Source: JANNFX01 sp031380225 (GTDB taxonomy: Bacteria; Pseudomonadota; Alphaproteobacteria; Rhizobiales; Hyphomicrobiaceae). From it: 9,616 nucleotides of DNA. The notes beneath the pieces are model-generated. The model saw nothing but the letters and a program-made list of their open reading frames with translations. It had not been told where the DNA came from and did no database searches. Made by a program: the position numbers and the translations under genes. This document shows positions 1 to 7,883 of this stretch, piece after piece (positions within the stretch are counted from its first letter, which is position 1; every line of letters starts with the position of its first letter). The stretch is taken from the NCBI GenBank assembly GCA_031380225.1, contig JANNFX010000106.1, positions 1 through 9,616 on the forward strand, written 5' to 3'.

Positions 1-361
1 TGCCGCGATCACGTTCGCTGGCTCGCAAGGCCATTTTGAATTGAATGTTTACAACCCGGTCATGGCCTACAACTTCCTGCAGTCGGTGCGCTTGATGAGT
101 GACGCGGCGCGATCATTCACCGACAACTGCGTCGCCGGAATTGAACCGCGCGAAGACAACATCAAAGCCGGGCTTGAGCGATCCTTGATGCTGGTCACCG
201 CTTTGGCGCCCAAGATCGGCTACGACAATGCCGCCAAAATTGCCAAGACCGCCCACAAGAACGGCACCACATTGCGCCAAGAAGCCGTTGGCGGCGGCTA
301 TGTGACAGACAAGGAGTTCGACGAAGCCGTCCGCCCCGAGAAAATGATCGGGCCGGAGTGA
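1..361 (+). CDS. fumC: Class II fumarate hydratase, C-terminal part (5' end outside window)
   Basis: Fumarase C reversibly hydrates fumarate to L-malate in the cytosolic TCA cycle and works as a homotetramer. The reading frame is open from base 2 and gives 119 residues to a TGA stop at 359–361. Visible family landmarks are the FELNVYNPVMAYNFLQS stretch, the GIEPREDNI segment, SLMLVTALAPKIGYDNAA, and the small C-terminal domain ending in a VRPEKMIGPE-type tail. These match the C-terminal quarter of bacterial FumC (about 465 aa in E. coli). The catalytic lid and active-site loops lie upstream of the window. The end looks intact, with no premature stop. In many alphaproteobacteria fumC sits next to the DUF4169/RHH pair, as it does here. 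Identification is by recall of the family sequence; class II fumarase is clear, and the exact gene symbol is conventional. Confidence 0.95.
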   Translation, partial: AAITFAGSQGHFELNVYNPVMAYNFLQSVRLMSDAARSFTDNCVAGIEPREDNIKAGLERSLMLVTALAPKIGYDNAAKIAKTAHKNGTTLRQEAVGGGYVTDKEFDEAVRPEKMIGPE

Positions 362-397
362 GGTAAATTGAACGTTGCAGATTGGCGACCGTCGCGG

Positions 398-419
398 AAT
401 GTGCATAGCTAATGTGCAT
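398..419 (+). repeat. Tandem 9-bp direct repeat in the leader of the ccdA-like gene
   Basis: AATGTGCAT occurs at 398–406 and again at 411–419, separated by AGCT, giving a 13-bp period. The second copy ends one base before the GAGG ribosome-binding site of the ccdA-like gene. RHH antitoxins commonly repress their own promoters by binding short repeated sites, so this is a candidate operator. That role is inferred from position and repetition only. Confidence 0.45.
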
Positions 420-430
420 GAGGCACGCTG

Positions 431-592
431 ATGACAGATGCTACAATTGAACGGAAAAAGCGGGCCATTAACGTGACAGTCGATGCTGCCTTGCTCGACG
501 AGGCCAAACAGCATGGCACAAACGTATCGGCCGTATTGGAAACCGCGCTCAGGAAAGAACTGACTGAACGGCGTTGGCATCACTCAGCTTGA
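431..592 (+). CDS. CcdA-family antitoxin-like protein, apparently C-terminally truncated and without toxin
   Basis: This 53-aa ORF starts at an ATG with a good ribosome-binding site (GAGG at 420–423, 7 bases upstream). The N-terminal part resembles the DNA-binding ribbon-helix-helix region of type II CcdA antitoxins: a basic start with KKRAINVTVDAALL (beta-strand), then DEAKQHGTNVSAVLETALRKEL (two helices). Full-length CcdA proteins are about 70–80 aa and continue after this point into an acidic segment that wraps and neutralises the CcdB toxin. Here the protein stops at ERRWHHSA, so that segment is missing. No CcdB-like ORF lies downstream: after an 82-bp gap comes a DUF4169 gene. I checked the other two plus frames past the stop and found no obvious continuation of the antitoxin tail. 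It may be a decayed antitoxin, a stand-alone small RHH regulator, or a remnant left after toxin loss. The family call is fairly good; that it is functional is uncertain. Confidence 0.7.
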   Translation: MTDATIERKKRAINVTVDAALLDEAKQHGTNVSAVLETALRKELTERRWHHSA

Positions 593-674
593 GACTTGGA
601 TTGACACATTCTCCGAGTTAAAATGAGTTGAGCGTTGCGCCGCATCTTCGGCAGCATCAGTTGGTAGCAAGACA

Positions 675-917
675 ATGACCGCCGACATCATCAATCTGCG
701 TAAAGCCCGTAAGGCCAAACAAAAGGCTGACAAGCTGAAACAGTCGCCGGAGAACCGCGTTCTATTTGGCCGCTCCAAGGCCGAGCGCACAGCAACGGCG
801 GCGTTGATCAAGCTGGATACGGCGCGGCTCGACGGCGCGTACCGCGCCAACTCTGAAAGCGCCAAACGCGCCAACCCCGACCCCGATGACGACCTGGACT
901 CCGGCAGTGTGTCGTGA
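675..917 (+). CDS. DUF4169 family protein
   Basis: This 80-aa, highly charged protein has no known biochemical function. It begins ADIINLRKARKAKQKADK, has the central ENRVLFGRSKAER segment and ends in an acidic DPDDDLDSG tail. The opening INLRKARK and the FGRSKAE motif are the recognisable signature of the DUF4169 family of alphaproteobacteria. It has no signal peptide or membrane segment, and the first two thirds are basic and probably helical. I see no convincing Shine–Dalgarno sequence before the ATG at 675, but the family start motif sits right at this codon, so the start is well supported. The TGA stop overlaps the GTG start of the next gene, implying translational coupling. DUF4169 genes are typically paired with a PF13467-type RHH gene near fumC, which suggests that the two products act together; that is inference. 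Confidence 0.85.
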   Translation: MTADIINLRKARKAKQKADKLKQSPENRVLFGRSKAERTATAALIKLDTARLDGAYRANSESAKRANPDPDDDLDSGSVS

Positions 918-1165
918 ACCATCGCCCCGTCAAAAGATCTTTTTCACTGCAAGGCCACCGCACATCGATCTCGCTTGAGACCCCGTTTTGGGATGCGCTC
1001 AAAGAAGCGGCTGCGCGCGAGGGCATTTCGCTGGCGTCCCTCGTCGCACGTATTGACGCGAACCGCGACGGCTGCGGCCTATCGGGAGCGGTCCGGATTT
1101 GGGTGTTGGATTACGTCAGGCGCCACGTAGCAGCCGAAAGTTATGAAGGCGGAAATCGCGATTGA
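914..1165 (+). CDS. Ribbon-helix-helix domain protein (PF13467-type)
   Basis: This 83-aa protein starts with GTG at 914, which overlaps the stop of the DUF4169 gene in the arrangement GTGA. No clear separate ribosome-binding site is present, so translation is probably coupled to the upstream gene. The likely fold runs from the strand RTSISLE (residues 16–22) through helix FWDALKEAAAREG (25–37) and helix SLASLVARID (39–48) to the C-terminal segment LSGAVRIWVLDYVRRH (56–71). The closing segment is typical of the alphaproteobacterial RHH_4 group, which is longer at the C-terminus than Arc/CcdA-type RHH proteins. Such folds usually bind DNA as dimers, but a target for this group is not known to me. 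Some databases label relatives as aryl-sulfate sulfotransferases, which the sequence does not support. The gene ends 13 bp from the convergent stop of the asmA-like gene. Confidence 0.85.
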   Translation: MNHRPVKRSFSLQGHRTSISLETPFWDALKEAAAREGISLASLVARIDANRDGCGLSGAVRIWVLDYVRRHVAAESYEGGNRD

Positions 1166-1178
1166 ATACCGTCAAGCG

Positions 1179-4100
1179 TCACTGATAGGGTGAAACTGAA
1201 AACGGCTTCCAAGTTTCTCTTTGCGACTTTTTGCGCAACGGCTTCGGGCTGTTGGCCGGCTGTGAACGGCCAAGGTCACTGCGCGGAACGGGGGCTGTGG
1301 CGCCATTCAACACATCGCCTTCTTGTTCTTTGCTTAAAGCAGCCGGGTCCGCTGAACCGGTCATTGAGTCTGCGCCCAGATTGGCGGCTGGGTTTACAGC
1401 AGCCGCTGGCCCAGGTGGCGTCAAGCCGGCAGCGGCAGCGGCCTTGGCGGCTTCGATAGAGGCTCGCTTAGCCTCAAGATCCTTGAGCCGTTGCACTTCT
1501 TCAGCGATGCGGCGGTCTTTCTCTTCCTTGGCTTTGGTTTCGTCGATTTGGCGCAGCCGCTCAAGTTCTTCGACGCCGCGTTCCATTTTGCGAACCGTCA
1601 GTTCGCGCTCGAGTGCGGTGGTGACGATGACCGGTTCAAGCGTTGCTAGGTCTTTGAGCTTGCCGGAATATGCAACAGTGACCGGCGCCAGAACGATGCG
1701 TTCCGGATTGCTCAAGGATCGTTGAACCTTGGGCTCGATGCGCCACTGGCTATCGAGTTTCAAAGACTGGAGTTCAAGTGATGTGTCATTGGCTGCACGC
1801 CCGTCTGCGGTATCGATTTTCACCGTGCTGAGCCGCGCAGTACCACCTTCAATTGCCAACGGAATGGTCATCTGACCGAGTGCCAGCGATCCCGTTTTAA
1901 TGGCTTCGATCAGCTGGTCTTCGACATCCTGACCGGCCGCATTGCGCACATTGCCGGCAATAAAGTTTTCAGCTACCGCGCCAACGGCGGCCGGCGAGTT
2001 TCCAGTCAGTGTCACCTCGTGCAGAGCCAATTCGCCCTTGCCGGTTAAGCTCCTGACAACGTCAGCTGGCGCGGCACCACTCCCAGTGAACGAGATGGTT
2101 GCCGTATTCTTGCCGCTGCTATAGCCGGTCGAGCCAGTCAGCGACATGCCAAGACCAGATTTTTCGAGCTTTATCTTGGCGTGGATTTCGCCACTGAGCG
2201 CGGCGCCGTCAAGACGCGTGACATCAATGATGCCTGGAGCGACAACCGCTTCCAACTCAACTTCGCGGAGCGACACGCCAGGCTCAAACGCCAATGTTGC
2301 GAATCGGGCCTTGATGGTGCCTGGCACGCTGCCAACTGCCGCACTGTCGAAGCTCTGTAACGGCCAAATTGACGGCAACGGATCGGCCTGCGAAACAGTC
2401 CTGCGCCACTTGTTTTCCCGCACCGGCTTGGCATTGAGATCCACCGCTTTAACAGCTGCTGGCGCAATCGTATCGGTTGTCAAAAATGCCAACAGCCCCG
2501 GAATGGTCGCCGATTGGACATCAATATCGGCGGCATACTTGGTGCTACCAGTATCCGATGCACCAGCCGACAATGTGCCAGCCAACCGCGACTCTCCGGC
2601 CATCAGCGATTTGCTTGCAACTGACCATCCGCTTTCTTTTGCACTGAGCAATAAGATACCCTCAAGCGGCACGACTCCAATACCTTTGCCAACATGCAGG
2701 CCTGCGAGTGCCAGAGCTTGGCGGGCATCATCGGTCTTCAGGCGAACGTCGCCTGCGAATTCTTGGGCGTCGGTCTGCGGTGACAAGAGTTTGCCGTCGA
2801 TATCCGCTGTCAGTCCGCTTGCTGCGACGGTGGCGCGGACCAGCACCGGACCGCCGCCACCCGAGCGCGCGACGACCGACAAATGGCCGGGCTTCGGATC
2901 AATCGCAAAGCGAACTGGTGAGCCCTTACGGAGTGCCATCAGTGCCGCCGAAGTTGAGACGATATCTTGGCTATCAGCGGTCAATGTCAGACCGGCGGAA
3001 GCGTCAGTCCACGGCGTACCCAGCCCACCGTCAAGTTGCACCTTGCCCGCTAGTCGCGCTGCACCGGCTGAGCCGTCGAACGTGACCGACATCGCAGACT
3101 CAGTCTGACCACCGAAGGCCAGTGTACCCGCTAGGCTCAGAGGCGCGAGTTGTTGGATGCCCGGATCGGACGCTGCGGCGACCGTGCGCAGTCCAATGCT
3201 GCGCGCAAGTGCTGCAACCGCCACCGGCGATTTGGCGGTAACCGTGCCGCGTATTATGCCCAGCATCGCGTTTGCCGTTTTGCCTACATCATCCACAGAA
3301 GCTAACGTGGATGCAGAAGCCGTTTCCCCTTCAAGGTCGAGGGTCACGCCGTCGCTGGTCGTCACTTTCAACCTCGGCACCGATAAACGGCCGTTTTCGG
3401 CTGCCAAATTCGCGTCAACATTCCGGTAGAGATGATCGCCATCGATGAGCTCACCTGCGCGCAATCGAATGCGCACATCTTTTGGAAAGACTGGCGCCGG
3501 TCCATCTTTGACCGGCCGTCCCCTGAGCTGAGCAGCGAGAAAGCCTGGATCGAGAATGCCGGGCATAAACAGGCCTGCGTCGATGCGATCGCCGTCAACC
3601 GAAATTGAAACTTTGCTATTTGTACCACGGCCGACTTTGATCTCACCCGAAAGTGGTATGCCTGCGACCTCTGCCGTCGCCTCACTCACATCAATACTGT
3701 CGGCCGAAAGTCCGAGGCCGCCTTCAAGCATGAATGGACCGTCTGCCTTGGCCGGCAGCGGGCTCGCAGCGCCCGTTCCCCAGTTCAGGAATTTCAACAA
3801 GCTTTGGCCGCGAACAGAGACTTGACCAATGAACGACCGCTTGTCGCCAGTCCCGTCTAGCACGCCGCTGATATCAGCTCGCGTGCCCCCCGGCAGGCTG
3901 GCCTTCACATCACTGAGCTGAAGCGGGCCGCCTTTACGCGACGCCTTAAGGTGTACGCCGCTCAAGGTTTCACCACCCAGTGTAACTTGATCAAATGCCA
4001 CCGTTGCCTCGGTGGCTGCATCGCCAAAAAGTTCAGCCGCCATAGCCTCTGCGAGATCACGGGCGAACGTCATCGGCACCACTTTGCCGCCGCCTGTGAG

Positions 4101-5069
4101 CCGGTCGATATCGAACAGTCTGGAATTTAGCTCGGCCGTGATTTCCGTTCGGTCAGGCCAAGATACTTTGGCCGAACCCGTCACTGTTTGCGGAGAGGTT
4201 TGCGCATCAAACGCCAGCGCCATCTCCTTCAATTCAAAGCCATGGGTATCTCCCGATACCTTGGCGGTCAAATCGGATTTCAATGGCTTGGCAGGTTGGC
4301 CGGACCCCAGTGCAGGGACTATGAGGTTGGCACTAAGTTCGCCGTCATACTTAAGTTGATCCTTGATCCCTGAAATGGTGCCGGCAAGCGCGTAGCCATT
4401 GCCATTGCCGTCCGGCTTCACAGATGCTTTGTAACGGACCACGCCATTTTCATCAGGTGCCGCCGTCGCAACACGCACTTCTTTGCTGACGCCTGACGCA
4501 GTCACGGTGCCGGCGAATTTATACGGTCCTTCGACCGCATCCGCACTCAACTCGCCATTGATGGCATCGAAGCGCGCGATCTCGGACCGCTTGCTAGTTC
4601 CGACGATGACGGTCCCGTCTATGATATTGACCGATTGCAGAGTGACGTCATCGGGCACAAATGGAATATGCCCGGCGTTAAACGTGACGTTCTGCCAATT
4701 GCCTTTGCCATCTTTGCCACTGACCAACTGCACCACCGGCCGGCGGATTTCGATTTTATTGGCCTCGAGCACACCCTTAAGCAGAGGTGGAACGGAAAGC
4801 CACAACGTGAAATTCTCGGCTCTCAACAAGCTGTCGCCAGTCTCGCTGTCTGGATCGGAGATCTTCAGCTTTTCGAGGCTCACGTAGGGCTTTGGCAGTA
4901 AGCGCAGATTAACAGCACCGCCAACACGCACGTCACGGCCAAGTACCCGGCTCGCCTCTTCCTCAAATACGCCGCGATAGCTGTTCCAGTCGACGAAATG
5001 CGGACCTGCAAACAGAGCCGTCAACACCACGACCATCAGCCCGCCAAGATAAAGGAGCGCGTTATTCAT
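1179..5069 (-). CDS. AsmA family protein (large, inner-membrane anchored, periplasmic)
   Basis: This 1296-aa protein has one N-terminal membrane anchor (about residues 4–23, LLYLGGLMVVVLTALFAG). The AsmA-type start FVDWNSYRGVFEEEASRVLG follows (about 26–45), then LRLLPKPYVSLEKLKISDPD. A very long beta-rich body follows, with many alternating short strands and Gly/Ser/Asp turns. A second AsmA-like C-terminal region lies at roughly 890–1150, including STGYSSGKNTATISFTGSGA and SLTGKGELALHEVTLTG. Residues about 1157–1215 form a highly charged probable coiled coil (MERGVEELERLRQ, EEKDRRIAEEVQRLKDLEAK). After it come a Pro/Ala-rich linker and a short C-terminal peptide ending WKPFSVSPYQ. AsmA-like proteins (AsmA, TamB, YhdP) are implicated in phospholipid transport to, and integrity of, the outer membrane, so a periplasmic lipid-channel role is likely here. 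The ATG at 5067–5069 precedes the anchor directly; its ribosome-binding site is weak (AAAGG about 13 bases upstream). The gene is divergent from uvrD and convergent with the RHH gene. Confidence 0.9.
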   Translation of the reverse strand: MNNALLYLGGLMVVVLTALFAGPHFVDWNSYRGVFEEEASRVLGRDVRVGGAVNLRLLPKPYVSLEKLKISDPDSETGDSLLRAENFTLWLSVPPLLKGVLEANKIEIRRPVVQLVSGKDGKGNWQNVTFNAGHIPFVPDDVTLQSVNIIDGTVIVGTSKRSEIARFDAINGELSADAVEGPYKFAGTVTASGVSKEVRVATAAPDENGVVRYKASVKPDGNGNGYALAGTISGIKDQLKYDGELSANLIVPALGSGQPAKPLKSDLTAKVSGDTHGFELKEMALAFDAQTSPQTVTGSAKVSWPDRTEITAELNSRLFDIDRLTGGGKVVPMTFARDLAEAMAAELFGDAATEATVAFDQVTLGGETLSGVHLKASRKGGPLQLSDVKASLPGGTRADISGVLDGTGDKRSFIGQVSVRGQSLLKFLNWGTGAASPLPAKADGPFMLEGGLGLSADSIDVSEATAEVAGIPLSGEIKVGRGTNSKVSISVDGDRIDAGLFMPGILDPGFLAAQLRGRPVKDGPAPVFPKDVRIRLRAGELIDGDHLYRNVDANLAAENGRLSVPRLKVTTSDGVTLDLEGETASASTLASVDDVGKTANAMLGIIRGTVTAKSPVAVAALARSIGLRTVAAASDPGIQQLAPLSLAGTLAFGGQTESAMSVTFDGSAGAARLAGKVQLDGGLGTPWTDASAGLTLTADSQDIVSTSAALMALRKGSPVRFAIDPKPGHLSVVARSGGGGPVLVRATVAASGLTADIDGKLLSPQTDAQEFAGDVRLKTDDARQALALAGLHVGKGIGVVPLEGILLLSAKESGWSVASKSLMAGESRLAGTLSAGASDTGSTKYAADIDVQSATIPGLLAFLTTDTIAPAAVKAVDLNAKPVRENKWRRTVSQADPLPSIWPLQSFDSAAVGSVPGTIKARFATLAFEPGVSLREVELEAVVAPGIIDVTRLDGAALSGEIHAKIKLEKSGLGMSLTGSTGYSSGKNTATISFTGSGAAPADVVRSLTGKGELALHEVTLTGNSPAAVGAVAENFIAGNVRNAAGQDVEDQLIEAIKTGSLALGQMTIPLAIEGGTARLSTVKIDTADGRAANDTSLELQSLKLDSQWRIEPKVQRSLSNPERIVLAPVTVAYSGKLKDLATLEPVIVTTALERELTVRKMERGVEELERLRQIDETKAKEEKDRRIAEEVQRLKDLEAKRASIEAAKAAAAAGLTPPGPAAAVNPAANLGADSMTGSADPAALSKEQEGDVLNGATAPVPRSDLGRSQPANSPKPLRKKSQRETWKPFSVSPYQ

Positions 5070-5381
5070 TCGCGGAGTATTGCCTTTGACTTTGCTGCAG
5101 CCAAATCAACTTGGACGCTCTGCCACATCGTTTAGCGCGCCAGGCGAGCCATGTTAAGATTACCAACCCACTTTAGCCCAACAGCTTCGAACTCTACATA
5201 TGAATTGGGTCAATTGCTGAGCAAAAAAACTGCTAAAAAATTCCCAAACCGAAAAAAGCTCGCCAGATCGGCATGTTGCCACAGCAACAGCTGCCCCTAA
5301 TCGGCAGCAGCGGCCGAAATCTTTTGGGGGGCGATGCGTCCGTCGAATTGCCGCCGGACGCATCGTAGTATAGTGGGAGGT
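5070..5381. other. Divergent intergenic region between asmA-like gene and uvrD
   Basis: This 312-bp region has no convincing gene; the minus-strand ORFs here lack coding character and family features. It must hold the promoters for both divergent genes. The central part (about 5195–5265) is AT-rich with A-runs at 5223–5229, 5235–5240 and 5254–5259. The uvrD-proximal part is GC-rich and includes the stem-loop listed separately. I could not assign a −35/−10 pair with confidence for either gene. No alphaproteobacterial LexA-type direct repeat (GAAC or GTTC pairs at N7 spacing) was seen before uvrD. Confidence 0.6.
5332..5365 (+). promoter_or_regulatory. Perfect 11-bp inverted repeat (stem-loop) immediately upstream of uvrD
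   Basis: CGATGCGTCCG at 5332–5342 is exactly complementary to CGGACGCATCG at 5355–5365, with a 12-nt loop (TCGAATTGCCGC). A G–U pair could extend it by one. The stem ends 10 bases before the GGAGG at 5376–5380. It lacks a following T-run, so it is not a standard intrinsic terminator. It could be a 5'-UTR hairpin influencing uvrD translation or mRNA stability, or an operator. The symmetry is seen directly; the function is inferred. Confidence 0.55.
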
Positions 5382-7877
5382 ATGACCGCCCAAGGAAAAC
5401 AATTCGTGAACAAGAATGCCCCGGAGCGTGAGCCAGGCTGGGACGACGACGCTGCCGATGACCCGATGGGCGGCGAGCCCCTAGGCCATGCACCACCTTT
5501 CGATCTGCCTCTGTCCCCAACAACAAGCGCAGACATGGTTACGCATGTGCCACTGTCTCAACGCGCGCTCGGCGTTCGACCCACGCCTTATTTGGATGGG
5601 CTAAACCCGGAGCAAAAGCAGGCGGTTGAGGCGTTGGACGGGCCGGTCCTCGTGTTGGCAGGCGCTGGCACCGGGAAAACTCGCGTCTTGACCACCCGGA
5701 TTGCGCACATTTTGGCGACCGGGCGGGCGTGGCCATCGCAAATCTTGGCGGTGACGTTCACGAACAAAGCCGCGCGCGAGATGAAAGAGCGGATCGCGAC
5801 TTTGGCAGGAAATGCCATCGAAGGCATGCCGTGGCTCGGGACCTTTCATTCGATCGGCGTCAAAATCCTGCGCCGTCATGCCGAGTTAGCCGGCTTGAAA
5901 TCCGGTTTTACAATCCTCGATACTGACGATCAGATCCGGTTGATGAAACAGGTCATCGAGGCGGAGGGGCTCGATAAGGAGCGCTGGCCGGCACGCCAGT
6001 TCGCGGCACTCGTCGATGGTTGGAAGAACAAGGGCTTGGTGCCTGACAAAGTCCCGGCCGGCGAAGCTATGGCATTTGGCAATGGGATAGGAGGCAAACT
6101 CTATGCCGCTTATCAACGCCGGCTCAAGGAACTGAACGCGGTCGATTTTGGTGATCTTCTGCTGGAAGGCTTGCAGATCTTCCGCACCCATCCAGACATC
6201 CTGGCCGACTACCAGAAGCGCTTCAAGTACATCTTAGTTGATGAGTACCAGGATACCAACGTCGTCCAATATCTTTGGCTGCGGCTGCTGGCTCAAGGGT
6301 CTCCCAATATTGCCTGCGTCGGCGACGATGATCAGTCGATCTACGGCTGGCGCGGGGCCGAGGTCGATAACATTCTCAAGTTCGATGTTGATTTCCCGGG
6401 CGCCACTGTCATCCGGCTGGAGCGCAACTACCGCTCGACCGCGCACATATTGGCTACAGCAAGCGCGGTCATCGCGCATAATAAGGGCCGGCTCGGCAAG
6501 ACCTTATTTACCAGCAGCGAGGCCGGTTCAAAGGTCACCTTGCTCAGCGTTTGGGATGATGAAGACGAGGCGCGCTCGATCGGTGAAGATATCGAGCAGT
6601 TGCGCAAGCTCAACCATCCGCTCAACGAGATCGCAATACTCGTCCGTGCATCGTTTCAGATGCGCGCTTTCGAAGACCGCTTCATGACCATGGGGCTGCC
6701 GTATCGCGTCATCGGTGGGCCGCGATTTTATGAGCGTCAAGAAATCAAGGACGCCATCGCCTATTTGGAAGTGGTTGCCAATCCTGCCAACGACTTAAAG
6801 TTCGAGCGCATCATCAACGTACCAAAGCGTGGCCTGGGCGATACGACTGTCGAACGGCTGCGGAGTTTAGCGCGCGCACGATCTATTCCCCTTTATCGCG
6901 CTGCCCGCGAAATCATTGAAACCGACGATTTGTCCGCTAAGGCACGCAAGTCCCTAACCGGCCTGGTGTCAAACTTCGAACGTTGGCGCCACCAAGCAGA
7001 CGGCTTGAAACATACGGAACTGGCAGAACTCATTCTCGATGAAAGCGGCTACACGGCGATGTGGCAAGCCGACAAGAACCCACAGTCGCAATCCCGTCTC
7101 GAGAACTTGAAAGAACTCGTGCGGTTTATGGATCAGTTTGAAACTCTGCCCGGATTCCTCGAACACGTTTCGCTGGTGATGGACACCGCACAGGGCGATG
7201 ATGGCCAGCGCGTCTCGATCATGACGTTGCACGGCGCCAAGGGCTTGGAGTTTGACGTTGTGTTTCTTCCGGGATGGGAAGAGGGACTATTCCCCCATCA
7301 ACGTTCGCTTGATGAGAGTGGATTGGCGGGGCTCGAAGAAGAACGCCGCCTCGCCTATGTCGGCATTACGCGCGCGAAAAAGCAGGCCAAGGTTTCATTC
7401 GCGCAAAACCGGCGCAACCGCGGCCTTTATCAATCGGCGCAGCCGTCGCGGTTCGTCGACGAATTGCCAGAAGCCCACGTCACTGTTTTGGAAACCCGAA
7501 GTCCGTTTGGTGGCGCCTATAAATATGCAGGCGCTGGATCGGCCGGCCCCTATGGCGCCAGCCGATTTGACGAAGCGCCACGACCGTTCCAATCAAGTTA
7601 TGAAACACCAGGCTGGCAACGGGCCAAGGCGGGCACAGCCGCCAATCGGCGAAGTGGATCAAGCAGCGCGGGCACGGCACGCACTCCGATCACGATTGAA
7701 GGTCAATTGGTCGCCTCGTCCTCTGCGACAGGGGCCGGATTTTCGGCGGGCGATAAAGTCACTCACCGGACGCTTGGCGATGGTGTGGTGGTATCCGTCG
7801 ATGGCAATAAACTCGCCATCGACTTTGAACGCTATGGCCGCAAGCGCGTCATCGACACGTTCGTGTCGCGGCGCTAG
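5382..7877 (+). CDS. uvrD: ATP-dependent 3'-5' DNA helicase, UvrD/PcrA/Rep family
   Basis: This is an SF1A helicase for nucleotide excision and mismatch repair and for clearing replication–transcription conflicts. Numbered from ATG 5382 (831 aa), all motifs are present: Q-motif LNPEQKQAV (74–82), Walker A GAGTGKT (94–100), Ia VTFTNKAAREMK (124–135), Ib LGTFHSIG (152–159), Walker B DEYQD (287–291), III GDDDQSIYGWRGA (314–326), IV RLERNYRST (345–353), V TLHGAKGLEFD (615–625) and VI RRLAYVGITRAKK (655–667). A low-complexity linker (about 705–785) leads to a Tudor-like C-terminal domain (787–831, GDKVTHRTLGDGVV), the part of PcrA/UvrD that contacts RNA polymerase. The start is ambiguous. ATG 5382 has GGAGG only one base away, which is unusually close; GTG 5406 has AGGA at 9-base spacing; ATG 5334 lies inside the hairpin stem and is unlikely. 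The N-terminal 70 residues are acidic and poorly conserved, so they do not decide it. The gene is complete and convergent with the next gene (6-bp gap). Confidence 0.95.
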   Translation: MTAQGKQFVNKNAPEREPGWDDDAADDPMGGEPLGHAPPFDLPLSPTTSADMVTHVPLSQRALGVRPTPYLDGLNPEQKQAVEALDGPVLVLAGAGTGKTRVLTTRIAHILATGRAWPSQILAVTFTNKAAREMKERIATLAGNAIEGMPWLGTFHSIGVKILRRHAELAGLKSGFTILDTDDQIRLMKQVIEAEGLDKERWPARQFAALVDGWKNKGLVPDKVPAGEAMAFGNGIGGKLYAAYQRRLKELNAVDFGDLLLEGLQIFRTHPDILADYQKRFKYILVDEYQDTNVVQYLWLRLLAQGSPNIACVGDDDQSIYGWRGAEVDNILKFDVDFPGATVIRLERNYRSTAHILATASAVIAHNKGRLGKTLFTSSEAGSKVTLLSVWDDEDEARSIGEDIEQLRKLNHPLNEIAILVRASFQMRAFEDRFMTMGLPYRVIGGPRFYERQEIKDAIAYLEVVANPANDLKFERIINVPKRGLGDTTVERLRSLARARSIPLYRAAREIIETDDLSAKARKSLTGLVSNFERWRHQADGLKHTELAELILDESGYTAMWQADKNPQSQSRLENLKELVRFMDQFETLPGFLEHVSLVMDTAQGDDGQRVSIMTLHGAKGLEFDVVFLPGWEEGLFPHQRSLDESGLAGLEEERRLAYVGITRAKKQAKVSFAQNRRNRGLYQSAQPSRFVDELPEAHVTVLETRSPFGGAYKYAGAGSAGPYGASRFDEAPRPFQSSYETPGWQRAKAGTAANRRSGSSSAGTARTPITIEGQLVASSSATGAGFSAGDKVTHRTLGDGVVVSVDGNKLAIDFERYGRKRVIDTFVSRR

Positions 7878-7883
7878 TTGAAG

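Noticed and set aside
601..629. TTGACA (601–606) as a −35 for the DUF4169 gene
   Set aside because: The hexamer is perfect but at 16–18 bp only ATGAGT/TGAGTT-like sequence follows; the better TAAAAT (619–624) is only 12 bp away, so no usable promoter pair.
1166..1178. Terminator between the RHH gene and the asmA-like gene
   Set aside because: The gap is only 13 bp and shows no hairpin with T-run; ends of the two transcripts must overlap or lie inside the opposite gene.
2146..3108. Long plus-strand ORF (320 codons) inside the asmA-like gene
   Set aside because: It is antisense to a 1296-codon ORF with clear family features; the composition (Ser/Pro/Arg/Ala-rich) is typical of an antisense shadow.
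5160..5381. LexA box controlling uvrD
   Set aside because: No GAAC or GTTC pair at the N7 spacing of alphaproteobacterial LexA sites could be found.
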